Origin: an uncultured Prevotella sp.
GTDB taxonomy: Bacteria > Bacteroidota > Bacteroidia > Bacteroidales > Bacteroidaceae
DNA length: 64,000 nt
NCBI GenBank assembly: GCA_900320905.1
Contig: ONTZ01000005.1
Coordinates: 17,590 to 81,589 of the forward strand
Reading direction: 5' to 3'
Positions 49,854 through 59,112 of the stretch are shown in pieces; positions within the stretch are counted from its first letter, which is position 1; each line of letters starts with the position of its first letter. The position numbers were made by a program, and so were the translations under genes. Below the pieces are notes generated by a model. It was not told the DNA's origin, made no database searches, and was given only the letters and a program-made list of their open reading frames with translations.

Positions 49854-51887
49854 TCACCACAATTGGAGGCGATCAGACTTCGGAATGAACATTTTATCAC
49901 CTTCTTTCACGCCAAAAGCCTCATACCATGCATCAATATGCGGAAGAGCACCATTGACACGCCAACGACCCAGTGAGTGGGGATCACTTTTGGTACGGTT
50001 GCGGATTTCCTCGTCAGTGATATTTCCTGCCCACACACCAGCATAGGCATGGAAGAAACGCTGATCTGCCGTCAAACCGTCCTTCTTCTCGAGGGGCATC
50101 AACTTCGTGGCGTTCTTATAGGCAGCCCATGCTACCTGCAGACCACCGTGATCGGCCAGATTCTCACCCAATGTCAGTCGACCATTTCCTTTCAGGTCAG
50201 GAAGCACATTGATGGCAGAGAAGAAATCAGCATATTTGTCCGTTCGTTCTGTAAAGTTCTTTCCATCTCCAGCCTTCCACCAGTCATGCATATTTCCATC
50301 TTTGTCGAAACGACGACCCTGATCATCGAATCCATGCGTCATCTCATGACCGATAACCACACCGATAGCGCCATAGTTAAAAGCATCATCAGCAGTCATG
50401 TCGAAGAACGGATATTGCAGGATACCCGCAGGAAAGCATATTTCGTTAGTCGTGGGGTTATAGTAGGCATTCACCGTCTGAGGGTTCATGTGCCAGTCAT
50501 CACGGTCAACGGGTTTTCCGACAGTGTGCTCAATGTGCCAGGCATTCCAAAACTTGCTACACTCCTGCATATTATCGTAATAAGATTTGGTAGGATCAAT
50601 CTCCAGTTTAGAAAGATCTGTCCACTTGTCAGGATAGCCCACCTTCACATAGAAGGTATTGAGTTTCAAGAGAGCATTCACCTTCGTGGAATCATCCATC
50701 CAGTCTTGGGCAGCGATACGTTCGCCGAGGGCAATCTGAAGATTCTTCACCAGCGTTATCATACGCTGCTTGGCAGCCTCAGGGAAGTATTTCTCCGAGT
50801 AAATCTTTCCAAGAGCCTCGCCCATCACACGCTCCACCTGACTGGTACTGCGCTTCCAGAGCGGATGATTCTCCTTACGACCAGAACGGATACGACCATT
50901 AAAGTCAAAACTCTCTGCCACTATCGCGTCACTCAGATAGTTGGCTGCGCCAGAGATAAAGCCCCACTCCATCACATCACGGTATTCAGCAGGCTTGATG
51001 CTGGCCACCAGTGCATTGGCTCCCTCGAGGAAGGCTGGCTGTCCAACCACCATCTCCTGCAGGTACTTTGTCTCCACACCTGTGGCATTCATCACCTTCA
51101 CCAGAGGGAGGTAAGGATACTTGGCTTCAAACTCCTGAAGCGTCATCTTGTTGTAGTTTGCCTCAGGGTCACGGAGTTCAGTGCGCGACTTCGACACCTT
51201 GGCCAAAGCCGTCTCAACCTTCATGATGTTCTGCATCTTCTTCGTGGCTGCGCCTTTGCTGAAGCCAAAGAGTTGGAACATCCTGACTACGTGCCTTTTA
51301 AAGGCCTCACGGATATCAGTTGTAGCCTTGTCATTATCGAGGTAATACTCCTTCTGTCCCAATGACAATCCACCCTGATATACATTCAGGATATTCTGCG
51401 TGGCATTCTTATCATCAGCACCGAATCCGCAGAAAAAGAACTCCTGTTCTCCGTATGGAGCGAGTTCCAGTTGAATATCCAGCAACTGCTGGTTGGTCTT
51501 GGCTGCCTCCAACTTCTTGATCAGAGGCATCAGGGGAGTCACGCCCTCGTTGTTACGTCGGGTAGAGTCCATAGCCAACTTGTAGAGGTCGCTAAGTTTC
51601 TGCTCAATCGTTCCCTTCTGGTAAGTGTTACTCTGGAGTTCCTTTAGGATACCATTGATACGTTTGTCATTATCCTCCTGAAGACGGTCGAAACTGCCAT
51701 AACGGGAATAAGCCGCAGGTAGGGGGTGAGCCTTCATCCAACCACCACAGGCATACTCGTAGAAATCATCACCAGGGCGCACGCTCTTGTCGAAGTCTGC
51801 CGTATTCAGGCCTGATCCGAGGTTGCCCTGAGCCATTGTCATCAGTGAAATTGATGCCATTGCCATCATTGTTACAATTCTCTTCAT
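49854..51887 (-). CDS. pepO: Secreted M13-family metalloendopeptidase (neprilysin/PepO type)
   Basis: A signal peptide (MKRIVTMMAMASISLMTMAQ) precedes the M13 N-terminal domain (FDKSVRPGDDFYEYACGGWM) and the catalytic domain. The zinc motif is VIGHEMTHGFDDQG near residue 512, with the third ligand in ENLADHGG near 572. AYYNPTTNEICFPAGILQYPFF and the C-terminal DPHSLGRWRVNGAL are family hallmarks. Length 677 is normal. It acts in the periplasm or outside on small peptides. It starts 12 bases after the ABC-F gene. Confidence 0.95.
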   Translation of the reverse strand: MKRIVTMMAMASISLMTMAQGNLGSGLNTADFDKSVRPGDDFYEYACGGWMKAHPLPAAYSRYGSFDRLQEDNDKRINGILKELQSNTYQKGTIEQKLSDLYKLAMDSTRRNNEGVTPLMPLIKKLEAAKTNQQLLDIQLELAPYGEQEFFFCGFGADDKNATQNILNVYQGGLSLGQKEYYLDNDKATTDIREAFKRHVVRMFQLFGFSKGAATKKMQNIMKVETALAKVSKSRTELRDPEANYNKMTLQEFEAKYPYLPLVKVMNATGVETKYLQEMVVGQPAFLEGANALVASIKPAEYRDVMEWGFISGAANYLSDAIVAESFDFNGRIRSGRKENHPLWKRSTSQVERVMGEALGKIYSEKYFPEAAKQRMITLVKNLQIALGERIAAQDWMDDSTKVNALLKLNTFYVKVGYPDKWTDLSKLEIDPTKSYYDNMQECSKFWNAWHIEHTVGKPVDRDDWHMNPQTVNAYYNPTTNEICFPAGILQYPFFDMTADDAFNYGAIGVVIGHEMTHGFDDQGRRFDKDGNMHDWWKAGDGKNFTERTDKYADFFSAINVLPDLKGNGRLTLGENLADHGGLQVAWAAYKNATKLMPLEKKDGLTADQRFFHAYAGVWAGNITDEEIRNRTKSDPHSLGRWRVNGALPHIDAWYEAFGVKEGDKMFIPKSDRLQLW

Positions 51888-51899
51888 CGTTCTAACTAT

Positions 51900-53897
51900 T
51901 TATTGATTCTGAATTAATTCAAGTTCCTCACTGAGTTTCTCCCAGCGTTCCACCTCCTCGTCGAGTGCCTGTTTGGTCTGAGTGTATTCCGTCACCAGCA
52001 CCATATCCGAGGCGTTCTCAGGCACCATTAGCAGGTCGTCGAGTTCTTTCAGGCGTGCCTCCATCTTCTCAATCTTGGCCTCCGACTCCTTCACGGCTTT
52101 CTCGGCACGGTTCTTACGTTTCTGCCGTTCCTTGTGCTCAGCATAACTGAGGGCCTTGGATATGGTTTCAGTGGAGTACACCTGCTTTGTACTGTCGGTA
52201 CAAACGGCTTGTACTGGCTGTACAGAAGGCTTGTACTGGTCGTACAGACGGTTTGTACTTCCATTGGTCTTACCCAGTTCACTGAGTTCACTTATCTTTT
52301 TGGCTTGGAGGAAGTCGTAGATACCACCAAGATGCTCTCTTACCTTTCCGCCACCGAACTCATAAACCTTCGTCACCAGGCCATCCAAGAACTCTCGGTC
52401 GTGGCTGACGATAATCGCTGTACCGTCGAAGGCCTTGATAGCCTCTTTAAGCACATCCTTCGAAGGCATGTCAAGATGGTTCGTCGGTTCGTCGAGAATC
52501 AGCAGGTTGACGGGTTCCAAGAGCAGACGGATCATCGCCAGACGGCTTCTTTCTCCCCCACTGAGCACCTTCACTTTCTTATCCGACTCCTCGCCGCCAA
52601 ACATAAAGGCTCCGAGGATATCATTGATGCGCAGGCGGATATCGCCCTTCGCCACATTGTCGATGGTCTGGAACACAGTAAGACTCTCATCCAACAACTG
52701 CGCCTGGTTTTGGGCGAAATAGCCAATCTGGATATTGTGCCCGATCTTCAACTCTCCCGTAAAGGGAATCTCACCCATGATACATTTCACCAACGTAGAC
52801 TTCCCCTCACCGTTCTTACCCACAAACGCCACCTTCTCGCCTCGCTTGATGGTCAGCGTCACATGGTCAAATACGGTGTGGGCACCGTAGTCCTTGCGCA
52901 CCTCGTCACAGATGACGGGATAATCACCGCTGCGCAGACAAGGCGGAAACTTCAGATGCATCGCAGAATTATCCACCTCGTCGATCTCGATGGGGACGAT
53001 CTTTTCCAGTTGTCTGATCTTCTGCTGCACTTGAACAGCCTTCGTGGCCTTATAGCGGAAGCGCTCGATAAAGTCTTTCATATCAGCCACTTCCTTCTGC
53101 TGATTCTCGTAAGCCCTCAACTGCTGTTCACGTCGTTCTCTGCGAAGCACAACGTACTCATTGTACTTCACCTTATAGTCTATAATCTGACCGCAAGAGA
53201 TTTCCAACGTACGGTTCGACACATTATTGATAAAGGCCCTGTCATGACTTACCAGCACCACGGCACTCGAACTTTGAGCCAGGAATTGTTCCAGCCACTG
53301 GATACTCTCGATGTCAAGGTGGTTGGTGGGCTCGTCGAGCAACAGCACGTCGGGTTTCTGCAAGAGGATCTTCGCCAGTTCGATACGCATACGCCAACCG
53401 CCGGAGAATTCCGACGTAGGCCGATCGAAGTCCGTACGCAGAAAACCGAGTCCCATCAGCGTGCGTTCTATCTCCGCCTCATAGTTCTCAGCCCCCAGCA
53501 TCAGATAGCGGTCATGCTCCGTCGTATATTTTTCGATCAGTGCCAGATAACCCTCGCTCTCGTAGTCCGTCCGTTCCGCAAGTTCCTGGTTCATCTTCTC
53601 CAGACGCTCTTTCATCCTCGTGATATCGGCAAAAGCCTTCTGAGCCTCCTGCCTCACCGTTGTCTCATCCTGCAAGATCATCACCTGCGGCAGATAACCA
53701 ATACGACAGTCGGCAGGCACACTCACGTTACCGGCCGTCGGTTTCTGCTGTCTGCAAAGGATTTTCAACAGCGTCGACTTGCCTGCCCCATTCTTTCCCA
53801 CTAGGGCAATACGGTCTCTGTCGTTGATAACGAAACTCGCATCAGCGAACAACGGCTTGACGCCGAACTCCACTTTTAGTCCTTCTACCGATATCAT
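51900..53897 (-). CDS. ABC-F family ATPase with a repeat-derived linker
   Basis: Two ABC domains in one soluble chain: Walker A GKNGAGKS (near 35-42) and GKNGEGKS (near 355); signatures EFSGGWRMRIELA and LSGGERSRLAMI; Walker B LLLDEPTNHLD and LILDEPTNHLD. ABC-F proteins act on the ribosome rather than in transport. The C-terminal coiled coil (KEAVKESEAKIEKMEARLKEL-like, about 590-660) is Uup/YdiF-like. Between domain 2 and this coil (about 545-575) is a segment encoded by four 22-bp GTAC repeats. It overlaps the LolA-like gene by four bases. Confidence 0.92.
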   Translation of the reverse strand: MISVEGLKVEFGVKPLFADASFVINDRDRIALVGKNGAGKSTLLKILCRQQKPTAGNVSVPADCRIGYLPQVMILQDETTVRQEAQKAFADITRMKERLEKMNQELAERTDYESEGYLALIEKYTTEHDRYLMLGAENYEAEIERTLMGLGFLRTDFDRPTSEFSGGWRMRIELAKILLQKPDVLLLDEPTNHLDIESIQWLEQFLAQSSSAVVLVSHDRAFINNVSNRTLEISCGQIIDYKVKYNEYVVLRRERREQQLRAYENQQKEVADMKDFIERFRYKATKAVQVQQKIRQLEKIVPIEIDEVDNSAMHLKFPPCLRSGDYPVICDEVRKDYGAHTVFDHVTLTIKRGEKVAFVGKNGEGKSTLVKCIMGEIPFTGELKIGHNIQIGYFAQNQAQLLDESLTVFQTIDNVAKGDIRLRINDILGAFMFGGEESDKKVKVLSGGERSRLAMIRLLLEPVNLLILDEPTNHLDMPSKDVLKEAIKAFDGTAIIVSHDREFLDGLVTKVYEFGGGKVREHLGGIYDFLQAKKISELSELGKTNGSTNRLYDQYKPSVQPVQAVCTDSTKQVYSTETISKALSYAEHKERQKRKNRAEKAVKESEAKIEKMEARLKELDDLLMVPENASDMVLVTEYTQTKQALDEEVERWEKLSEELELIQNQ
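52176..52262. repeat. 22-bp tandem repeat of palindromic GTAC units inside the ABC-F gene
   Basis: Four units start at 52176, 52198, 52220 and 52242. Each has the form GTACA-N8-TTGTACT, so each unit is itself an imperfect palindrome. It is translated in the ABC-F linker (SVQPVQAVCTDSTKQVYS region). Confidence 0.85.
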
Positions 53898-54514
53898 CGT
53901 TTGTCAACAAACTTATAGTCCTTATACTGTTCAGCGGGGAAACGCAGCATCTCGTCTGTAATGCCACCCGACTTAAAATTGGAAATCTTAATGGTGGTCC
54001 AGATAATTGAAATCTTGATGCGCACCCGGATGGGCTCATAACTCTGTCGCTTCACCAATGCATGCACTTCCCTGATACCTCCCTTGACACCTTTCTTAGC
54101 CTTCAATGTCAGCATCAGTCCCTCCTCATGGTTGGCAATACTGTAATCAAAGTTTTCTGGCACAAACTTGAACTTGCTCGAATACTTGTCCGACTTGTTG
54201 TTCTTGGCATCATGGATCTCCACCTCTTTCTTCTTTTTTTTGATGGTATAGACCGTGGTGCCGTCGTTCCACGAGTTCATCTTCGCATCCACGAACCTGC
54301 TTTTCTTGCCTTTATACCAGATATTTCCCCAGGTCTTGTAGATACCCGTGATGTTCACGTCATAGCGCAGGGTTGCTCCCTGTTCGCCGAAGACCTGTTG
54401 GTATGCCTGATTGAAGATTCGCTTGGCCTGTCGCTCATTCGGAGTCTCCTGAGCCTGTATGGAAACAAGCACCGAAAACAACGACAAGACAACAATTATT
54501 ATCTTATTTCTCAT
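53894..54514 (-). CDS. LolA-like periplasmic lipoprotein chaperone
   Basis: A signal peptide (ending VSIQAQ) and a beta-rich domain of about 185 residues fit the LolA-like family of Bacteroidota (ARIFNQAYQQVFG-type helix, then repeated strands YDVNITGIYKTWGNIWYKG and TTVYTIKKKKKEVEIHD). LolA proteins carry lipoproteins to the outer membrane. The sequence NFKSGGITDEMLRFP near the end is also family-like. Its stop overlaps the ABC-F start by four bases. An own promoter element lies upstream. Confidence 0.75.
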   Translation of the reverse strand: MRNKIIIVVLSLFSVLVSIQAQETPNERQAKRIFNQAYQQVFGEQGATLRYDVNITGIYKTWGNIWYKGKKSRFVDAKMNSWNDGTTVYTIKKKKKEVEIHDAKNNKSDKYSSKFKFVPENFDYSIANHEEGLMLTLKAKKGVKGGIREVHALVKRQSYEPIRVRIKISIIWTTIKISNFKSGGITDEMLRFPAEQYKDYKFVDKR

Positions 54515-54535
54515 TTATTTTTCAGTTTCAAGTTG

Positions 54536-54543
54536 CAAAAGTA
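54536..54543 (-). promoter_or_regulatory. Promoter -7 element for the LolA-like/ABC-F/pepO operon (TACTTTTG)
   Basis: Minus-strand TACTTTTG lies 22 bases before the ATG at 54514. Confidence 0.6.
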
Positions 54544-54565
54544 CACATTTCTCACGGATTATTCG

Positions 54566-54573
54566 TATTTTTG
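54566..54573 (+). promoter_or_regulatory. Promoter -7 element for tex (TATTTTTG)
   Basis: TATTTTTG lies 21 bases before ATG 54595, divergent from the element at 54536-54543. Confidence 0.6.
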
Positions 54574-54594
54574 CAGCATAAATTAACGATTTGT

Positions 54595-56766
54595 ATGGAA
54601 AAGAACATCTTTGCGAAACTGATTGCCCAGCAACTCAACTTACAGGAACGGGCTGTCGATAACACACTCGCCCTTCTCGACGAGGGCTGCACCATCCCCT
54701 TTATCTCCCGTTATAGGAAGGAACGCACGGGAGGGCTCGACGAGGTGCAGATTGCCGCCATCAGCAATCAGTATGAGCGCTACAAGGAAATCCAGAAGCG
54801 GAAGGAGACGGTTGTCAAGACCATCACCGACCTCGACAAGATGACACCCGAATTGGAGAAGCGCATCGCTGACTGTTGGGATGCTACCGAACTGGAGGAT
54901 ATCTACCTGCCTTATAAGCCCAAACGCAGGACAAGGGCTCAGGTGGCCCGTGAACAGGGCTTGGAGCCACTCGCCATGATTCTCCTGCAACAGCGGGAGC
55001 GTGATCCTGAGCATGCCGCAGAGAAATATGTGAAAGGCGATGTAAAAGATGCCGAGACTGCCATCAAGGGGGCCCAGGACATCATTGCCGAGATGGTCAG
55101 CGAGGATGAACGGAGCCGCCAGCAACTGCGAGGTGCCTTCCGTCGTCAGGCCATCATTTCTTCAAAGGTTGTAAAGGCAAAAGCCGATAGCGAAGAGGCC
55201 GCTAAGTATAGCGACTACTTCGACTGGTCCGAGCCCTTAAAGCGCTGTTCTTCCCATCGGCTGCTCGCCATGCGCCGAGGCGAGAGCGAGGGCATCCTCC
55301 GCATCAGCATCTCTCCAGATGACGACGAATGCATCGAACGCCTTCAGCGGCATTATGTTTATGGTAACACACCATGCGGGAAGTTAGTGGCTGAAGCCGT
55401 CGAGGATGGCTACAAGCGTCTGCTCAAGCCCTCCATCGAAACGGAGTTTGCCGCCCTCAGCAAGGAGAAGGCTGACGAAGAAGCCATCCACGTCTTTGCT
55501 GAAAACCTTCGGCAACTATTGCTTGGTGCACCCTTAGGCCAGAAACGGGTGATGGGTGTCGACCCAGGTTTCCGTACAGGATGCAAAGTCGTTTGTCTTG
55601 ATGCACAGGGTAATCTCCTGCACCATGAGGCCATCTTCCCCCACCCGCCTGTCAACAAACGGATGGAGGCAGCCATGAGCATCCAGAAGATGCTGAAGAA
55701 ATACCAGATTGAAGCCATCTCCATCGGCAACGGTACCGCCAGCCGTGAGACCAACAATTTCATCAAAGACGTCCTCGCCGGACGTTATGACATCTCTCCC
55801 TCACGAGGCGAGGGAGAGATGCCACAAGTATTTACTGTATCTGAGGATGGCGCTTCCGTCTATTCCGCCTCAAAGATCGCCCGCGACGAGTTTCCTGATG
55901 AGGATGTCACCGTTCGCGGTGCCGTCTCGATTGGGCGTCGCCTGATGGATCCCCTCGCCGAACTGGTGAAGATTGATCCCAAGAGCATCGGCGTGGGACA
56001 ATATCAGCACGATGTGGACCAGACGAAACTCAAGCACTCACTCGACCAGACCGTCGAGAGTTGCGTCAACAATGTGGGCGTCAACCTCAACACCGCCTCG
56101 CAGCATCTTCTGATGTACGTCAGCGGACTTGGCCCCACCCTCGCCAAGAACATTGTGGATTATCGTAAGGAGAATGGTGCCTTCACTTCTCGCACCCAAC
56201 TGAAGAAGGTGCCTCGCCTTGGTCCTTCTGCTTTCCAACAGTGTGCAGGTTTCCTCCGCATCCCTGGCGCCAAGAATCCCCTCGACAATTCTGCCGTCCA
56301 TCCAGAGAGTTACGCCATCGTAGAACAGATGGCAAAGGATCAGGACTGTACCGTTGCAGACCTTATTAATAATAAGGAGAAGCGTGAGGCCATCGACATC
56401 AAGCACTATGTGACGGCAGAGGTGGGCATCCCCACCCTCACGGATATCCTCAAAGAACTGGAAAAGCCGGGTCGTGATCCGCGCCAACAGATTGAGGAGT
56501 TTGAGTTTGATTCCCGTGTAAACACCGTCGATGACCTTGTCGAAGGAATGGAATTGCCTGGTATCGTCACCAACATCACCAACTTCGGTGCCTTTGTGGA
56601 TATCGGTGTCCATCAGGATGGTCTGGTGCACATCTCACAGATGGCCAACCGTCGCATCGCCCATCCCACTGATGTGGTGAAACTCCATCAGCACATCCGC
56701 GTCCGGGTCATCGAGGTAGACCACCGCCGCAACCGCATCTCGCTGAGCATGAAGGGACTCAAGTGA
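54595..56766 (+). CDS. tex: Tex-family RNA-binding transcription accessory protein
   Basis: Multi-domain RNA/DNA-binding protein. The N-terminal Tex domain has LDEGCTIPFISRYRKERTGGLDE; the YqgF/RNase H-like domain starts near residue 319 (MGVDPGFRTGCKVVCLD); a helix-hairpin-helix region lies at about 500-560 (YVSGLGPTLAKNIVDYR); the S1 domain is at about 650-720 (GIVTNITNFGAFVDIGVHQDGLVHISQ). I chose ATG 54595 (MEKNIFAKL) rather than the in-frame TTG at 54571, which lies inside the promoter element. Length 723 is normal. Confidence 0.95.
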   Translation: MEKNIFAKLIAQQLNLQERAVDNTLALLDEGCTIPFISRYRKERTGGLDEVQIAAISNQYERYKEIQKRKETVVKTITDLDKMTPELEKRIADCWDATELEDIYLPYKPKRRTRAQVAREQGLEPLAMILLQQRERDPEHAAEKYVKGDVKDAETAIKGAQDIIAEMVSEDERSRQQLRGAFRRQAIISSKVVKAKADSEEAAKYSDYFDWSEPLKRCSSHRLLAMRRGESEGILRISISPDDDECIERLQRHYVYGNTPCGKLVAEAVEDGYKRLLKPSIETEFAALSKEKADEEAIHVFAENLRQLLLGAPLGQKRVMGVDPGFRTGCKVVCLDAQGNLLHHEAIFPHPPVNKRMEAAMSIQKMLKKYQIEAISIGNGTASRETNNFIKDVLAGRYDISPSRGEGEMPQVFTVSEDGASVYSASKIARDEFPDEDVTVRGAVSIGRRLMDPLAELVKIDPKSIGVGQYQHDVDQTKLKHSLDQTVESCVNNVGVNLNTASQHLLMYVSGLGPTLAKNIVDYRKENGAFTSRTQLKKVPRLGPSAFQQCAGFLRIPGAKNPLDNSAVHPESYAIVEQMAKDQDCTVADLINNKEKREAIDIKHYVTAEVGIPTLTDILKELEKPGRDPRQQIEEFEFDSRVNTVDDLVEGMELPGIVTNITNFGAFVDIGVHQDGLVHISQMANRRIAHPTDVVKLHQHIRVRVIEVDHRRNRISLSMKGLK

Positions 56767-56768
56767 CG

Positions 56769-57857
56769 TCACAATTTGTCTTTGTAGTAAACCTTCTTGC
56801 CGTTCACCATTTCCTTCAGGGTCTTCCATTCGCCGGGAACGACTTCGTCGTCTTCAAAGACGTTGATGAGGATGTAGAATCCTTCTTCATCCATCATAGT
56901 GTCGATGGTCATCGATGTGCGAGGCCGTTCAAGATTATATTCGTACTCATAAGTTCCGCCCTTGAACATCGTTTCAAAAATCCGAGGCGGGAAGTATTCG
57001 TCAGAGCAAACGGTATAGGCTTCTCTGGGGTGTTCAGCGATGTACTGGCGAACACGTTCCATAATTTGATGTAGCACCGTTTTGGCCTTTTCCTCAGAAG
57101 TGAACTTATAGACCGTCAGGTTGTTGTCACCGCGGCGGCGCACAGTTTTCTGGCTCCTTTCTGAATAAAATGAGGGGTCAACGGCGTTGAACGTGCTGTC
57201 GTGCAGGCAATGGATGGTACGACGCTTGATAGCCTTGTCCTTCAGCAACGGGAGAATGTTCTTGTGAAGGGTCTTGACATCAAAGTCCTGTGTGGCATAG
57301 AGGGCGGTATCCACAATGGCATTGACCTTGAGTCTGGCTATTCCAGTATCAAAACTGAATGATTCCGGACTTTTATGGCACACGTAGCGGAAATGAACCA
57401 ACGCCGGCATTTTGAACCCATCCATGTGGGTGGTACCCATATTCTTAAAGACCGGATGTATGGGGCCGTCGGTATAGGAATTGAGTGCGATGGTCGTGAT
57501 AATGGTGTCCTTGCCACCTTGGTGATACTCGTAACTATAACTCTCTGCGGCATCTTCGGTCAGTTCGCTGAGGGTTCTGCGAACCTGTTTGATCGCTTCG
57601 CGGTGGTTGCGCAGTTTTGCACGCATGGCACTGTCCATCTTCACTTCGTTAAGACCTTGCTGTCTATCCTTAAAAACGTGGAAATCGACGGAATAGACCT
57701 TGCGAAGCCCTTCTTCATGCTGATTGCTGAGGGTATAACTTTTCACCAGTCCCTTGGCCTTCAGATAGGCATAGAGGCTCTCCAATTTTGGATTTTCCTG
57801 AGCGGTGCAAGCAAGTTGCATTGCTGCGAATATGATTAAGGAAATAATACGTTTCAT
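56769..57857 (-). CDS. Secreted protein of unknown function, sigma-operon third gene
   Basis: A signal peptide (MKRIISLIIFAAMQLACTAQ; the Cys may be a lipobox) is followed by about 340 residues with no domain I recognise. Charged and aromatic segments alternate (SYSYEYHQGGKDTI, DGFKMPALVHFRYVCH, YEYEYNLERPRTSM). It lies 24 bases after the anti-sigma gene on the same strand, so it is probably the third gene of an ECF sigma operon. Its end is convergent with tex, two bases apart. Confidence 0.7.
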   Translation of the reverse strand: MKRIISLIIFAAMQLACTAQENPKLESLYAYLKAKGLVKSYTLSNQHEEGLRKVYSVDFHVFKDRQQGLNEVKMDSAMRAKLRNHREAIKQVRRTLSELTEDAAESYSYEYHQGGKDTIITTIALNSYTDGPIHPVFKNMGTTHMDGFKMPALVHFRYVCHKSPESFSFDTGIARLKVNAIVDTALYATQDFDVKTLHKNILPLLKDKAIKRRTIHCLHDSTFNAVDPSFYSERSQKTVRRRGDNNLTVYKFTSEEKAKTVLHQIMERVRQYIAEHPREAYTVCSDEYFPPRIFETMFKGGTYEYEYNLERPRTSMTIDTMMDEEGFYILINVFEDDEVVPGEWKTLKEMVNGKKVYYKDKL

Positions 57858-57881
57858 ATCTGTTACTTTTTTTGTTTGTTG

Positions 57882-58430
57882 TTAAAAATTACACATGCTT
57901 GTCAGTCGTTCACCTCGCATGCGTATCTGGCGAATCTCTTCTTCAGTACTGATGTCCTCCATCTGCGGCACATCTTTGTTGAGGGTTGCCAAGAGCAGTT
58001 GTATCCTCGTTTCCTCGCTCATCTGAACGGGCTCTTCCTGAGGCTCTTCGACGGGTTCTTTCTTGACGACCCTGCGAGGCCTTTGAGGGGTTGATGCAGC
58101 CTTTGACGGTACAGGCGTTTCAATACTGATGTTTTCCGGCTTTGGCGTAGGTTCTGCTTGCAAGTCTTTTGCGACTTTCGGCGTTTCGACTTTCTCCGCC
58201 ACAAGTTGCTGGCCTTCTGCCGGATTCTCTGTCGTAGTCCTTGGAGGCATCAGTAACATAATGATGAATCCTGCTACACAAGCGGCAGCCAGCCAAGGCC
58301 ACATCTTGAAAATGCGACGAGGATGAATTTCCTCGCGGGCCTTTTCCAGCACCTCCTGCTTTAAGGTGTCTGATGCCTTAAACTCGCATTGCGGTTTGAG
58401 CAATTGCTCGATGTCTTCAAAATCGTTCAT
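57882..58430 (-). CDS. Probable anti-sigma factor (single-pass membrane protein)
   Basis: A 40-residue cytosolic N-terminus (EDIEQLLKPQCEFKASDTLKQEV) precedes one TM helix (about 44-62: MWPWLAAACVAGFIIMLLM) and a Pro/Lys/Glu-rich periplasmic tail (about 65-182). No zinc ZAS motif (HxxxCxxC) is visible, so it would bind the sigma factor by another N-terminal fold. It overlaps the sigma gene by four bases, which is the main reason for the call. Confidence 0.72.
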   Translation of the reverse strand: MNDFEDIEQLLKPQCEFKASDTLKQEVLEKAREEIHPRRIFKMWPWLAAACVAGFIIMLLMPPRTTTENPAEGQQLVAEKVETPKVAKDLQAEPTPKPENISIETPVPSKAASTPQRPRRVVKKEPVEEPQEEPVQMSEETRIQLLLATLNKDVPQMEDISTEEEIRQIRMRGERLTSMCNF

Positions 58431-58939
58431 ATCTTGTCTCCTTTCTTTTTGATTTCTTGTTGAATGTGCATGATGGCATAGCGGTAGCGTGATTTTGCCG
58501 TTGCCTCCGGGATGTCTTGCAGTTCGGCTATCTGTTTAAATGTCAGATCGTCGTAGCATTTCAGCCTTACAACCTCTGCCTGCTCTGTTGGTAGCGCGTC
58601 GAGCAGACGGTTGATTCTGACGAACTCCTCGTGAATCTGTCTGTCGCCTTCGCTGACAGGTATTTGCCCGGCCTTGTCGAGCGACACCACTGTGAGTGAC
58701 TTCCGTCGGAAATAGTCTGTGCAGGCATTGCTGATGGCTCGGATGATATATTGCTCCACACTTTCCACGCCCGTCTTCTCACGCAGTCGTCGGAATACGC
58801 TCAGCAGCACCTCTTGCACCACGTCCTCCGCATCCTCTCTGATGCCGATACGCATATACGCAAAACGGAAGAGCCAGTCTTGTCGCTCAACGACAATTCT
58901 TTCTAGTTCTGCCAGCATCTGTTCCGTTTCTTTGTTCAT
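58427..58939 (-). CDS. ECF-type RNA polymerase sigma factor
   Basis: Sigma-70 region 2 (RFAYMRIGIREDAEDVVQEVLLSVFRR) and region 4 (LPTEQAEVVRLKCYDDLTFKQIAEL, then IPEATAKSRYRYA) are both present, without region 3, as in ECF factors. Length 170 is normal. Coupled to a membrane anti-sigma gene and a secreted protein gene, it should answer an envelope signal. A -7 element TATCTTTG lies about 63 bases upstream; no ECF-type own promoter is apparent. Confidence 0.92.
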   Translation of the reverse strand: MNKETEQMLAELERIVVERQDWLFRFAYMRIGIREDAEDVVQEVLLSVFRRLREKTGVESVEQYIIRAISNACTDYFRRKSLTVVSLDKAGQIPVSEGDRQIHEEFVRINRLLDALPTEQAEVVRLKCYDDLTFKQIAELQDIPEATAKSRYRYAIMHIQQEIKKKGDKI

Positions 58940-59001
58940 GCTTCTATTTCGTTTTGATGTTTTTGGAGCCCCTTTCGGAAGCCCTTCTACATTACAAGAC
59001 G

Positions 59002-59009
59002 CAAAGATA
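59002..59009 (-). promoter_or_regulatory. Promoter -7 element for the ECF sigma operon (TATCTTTG)
   Basis: Minus-strand TATCTTTG lies 63 bases before the sigma ATG, a longer leader than at other genes here. Confidence 0.5.
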
Positions 59010-59112
59010 AGAAAAAAGATTTAATTGTTTCCCACTTTTTTAATAATATGCCAAAATGATGATAAGAAGAAGGGGATGGCCACTGGAACTTGTCGTAGAT
59101 AACGACGCACAT

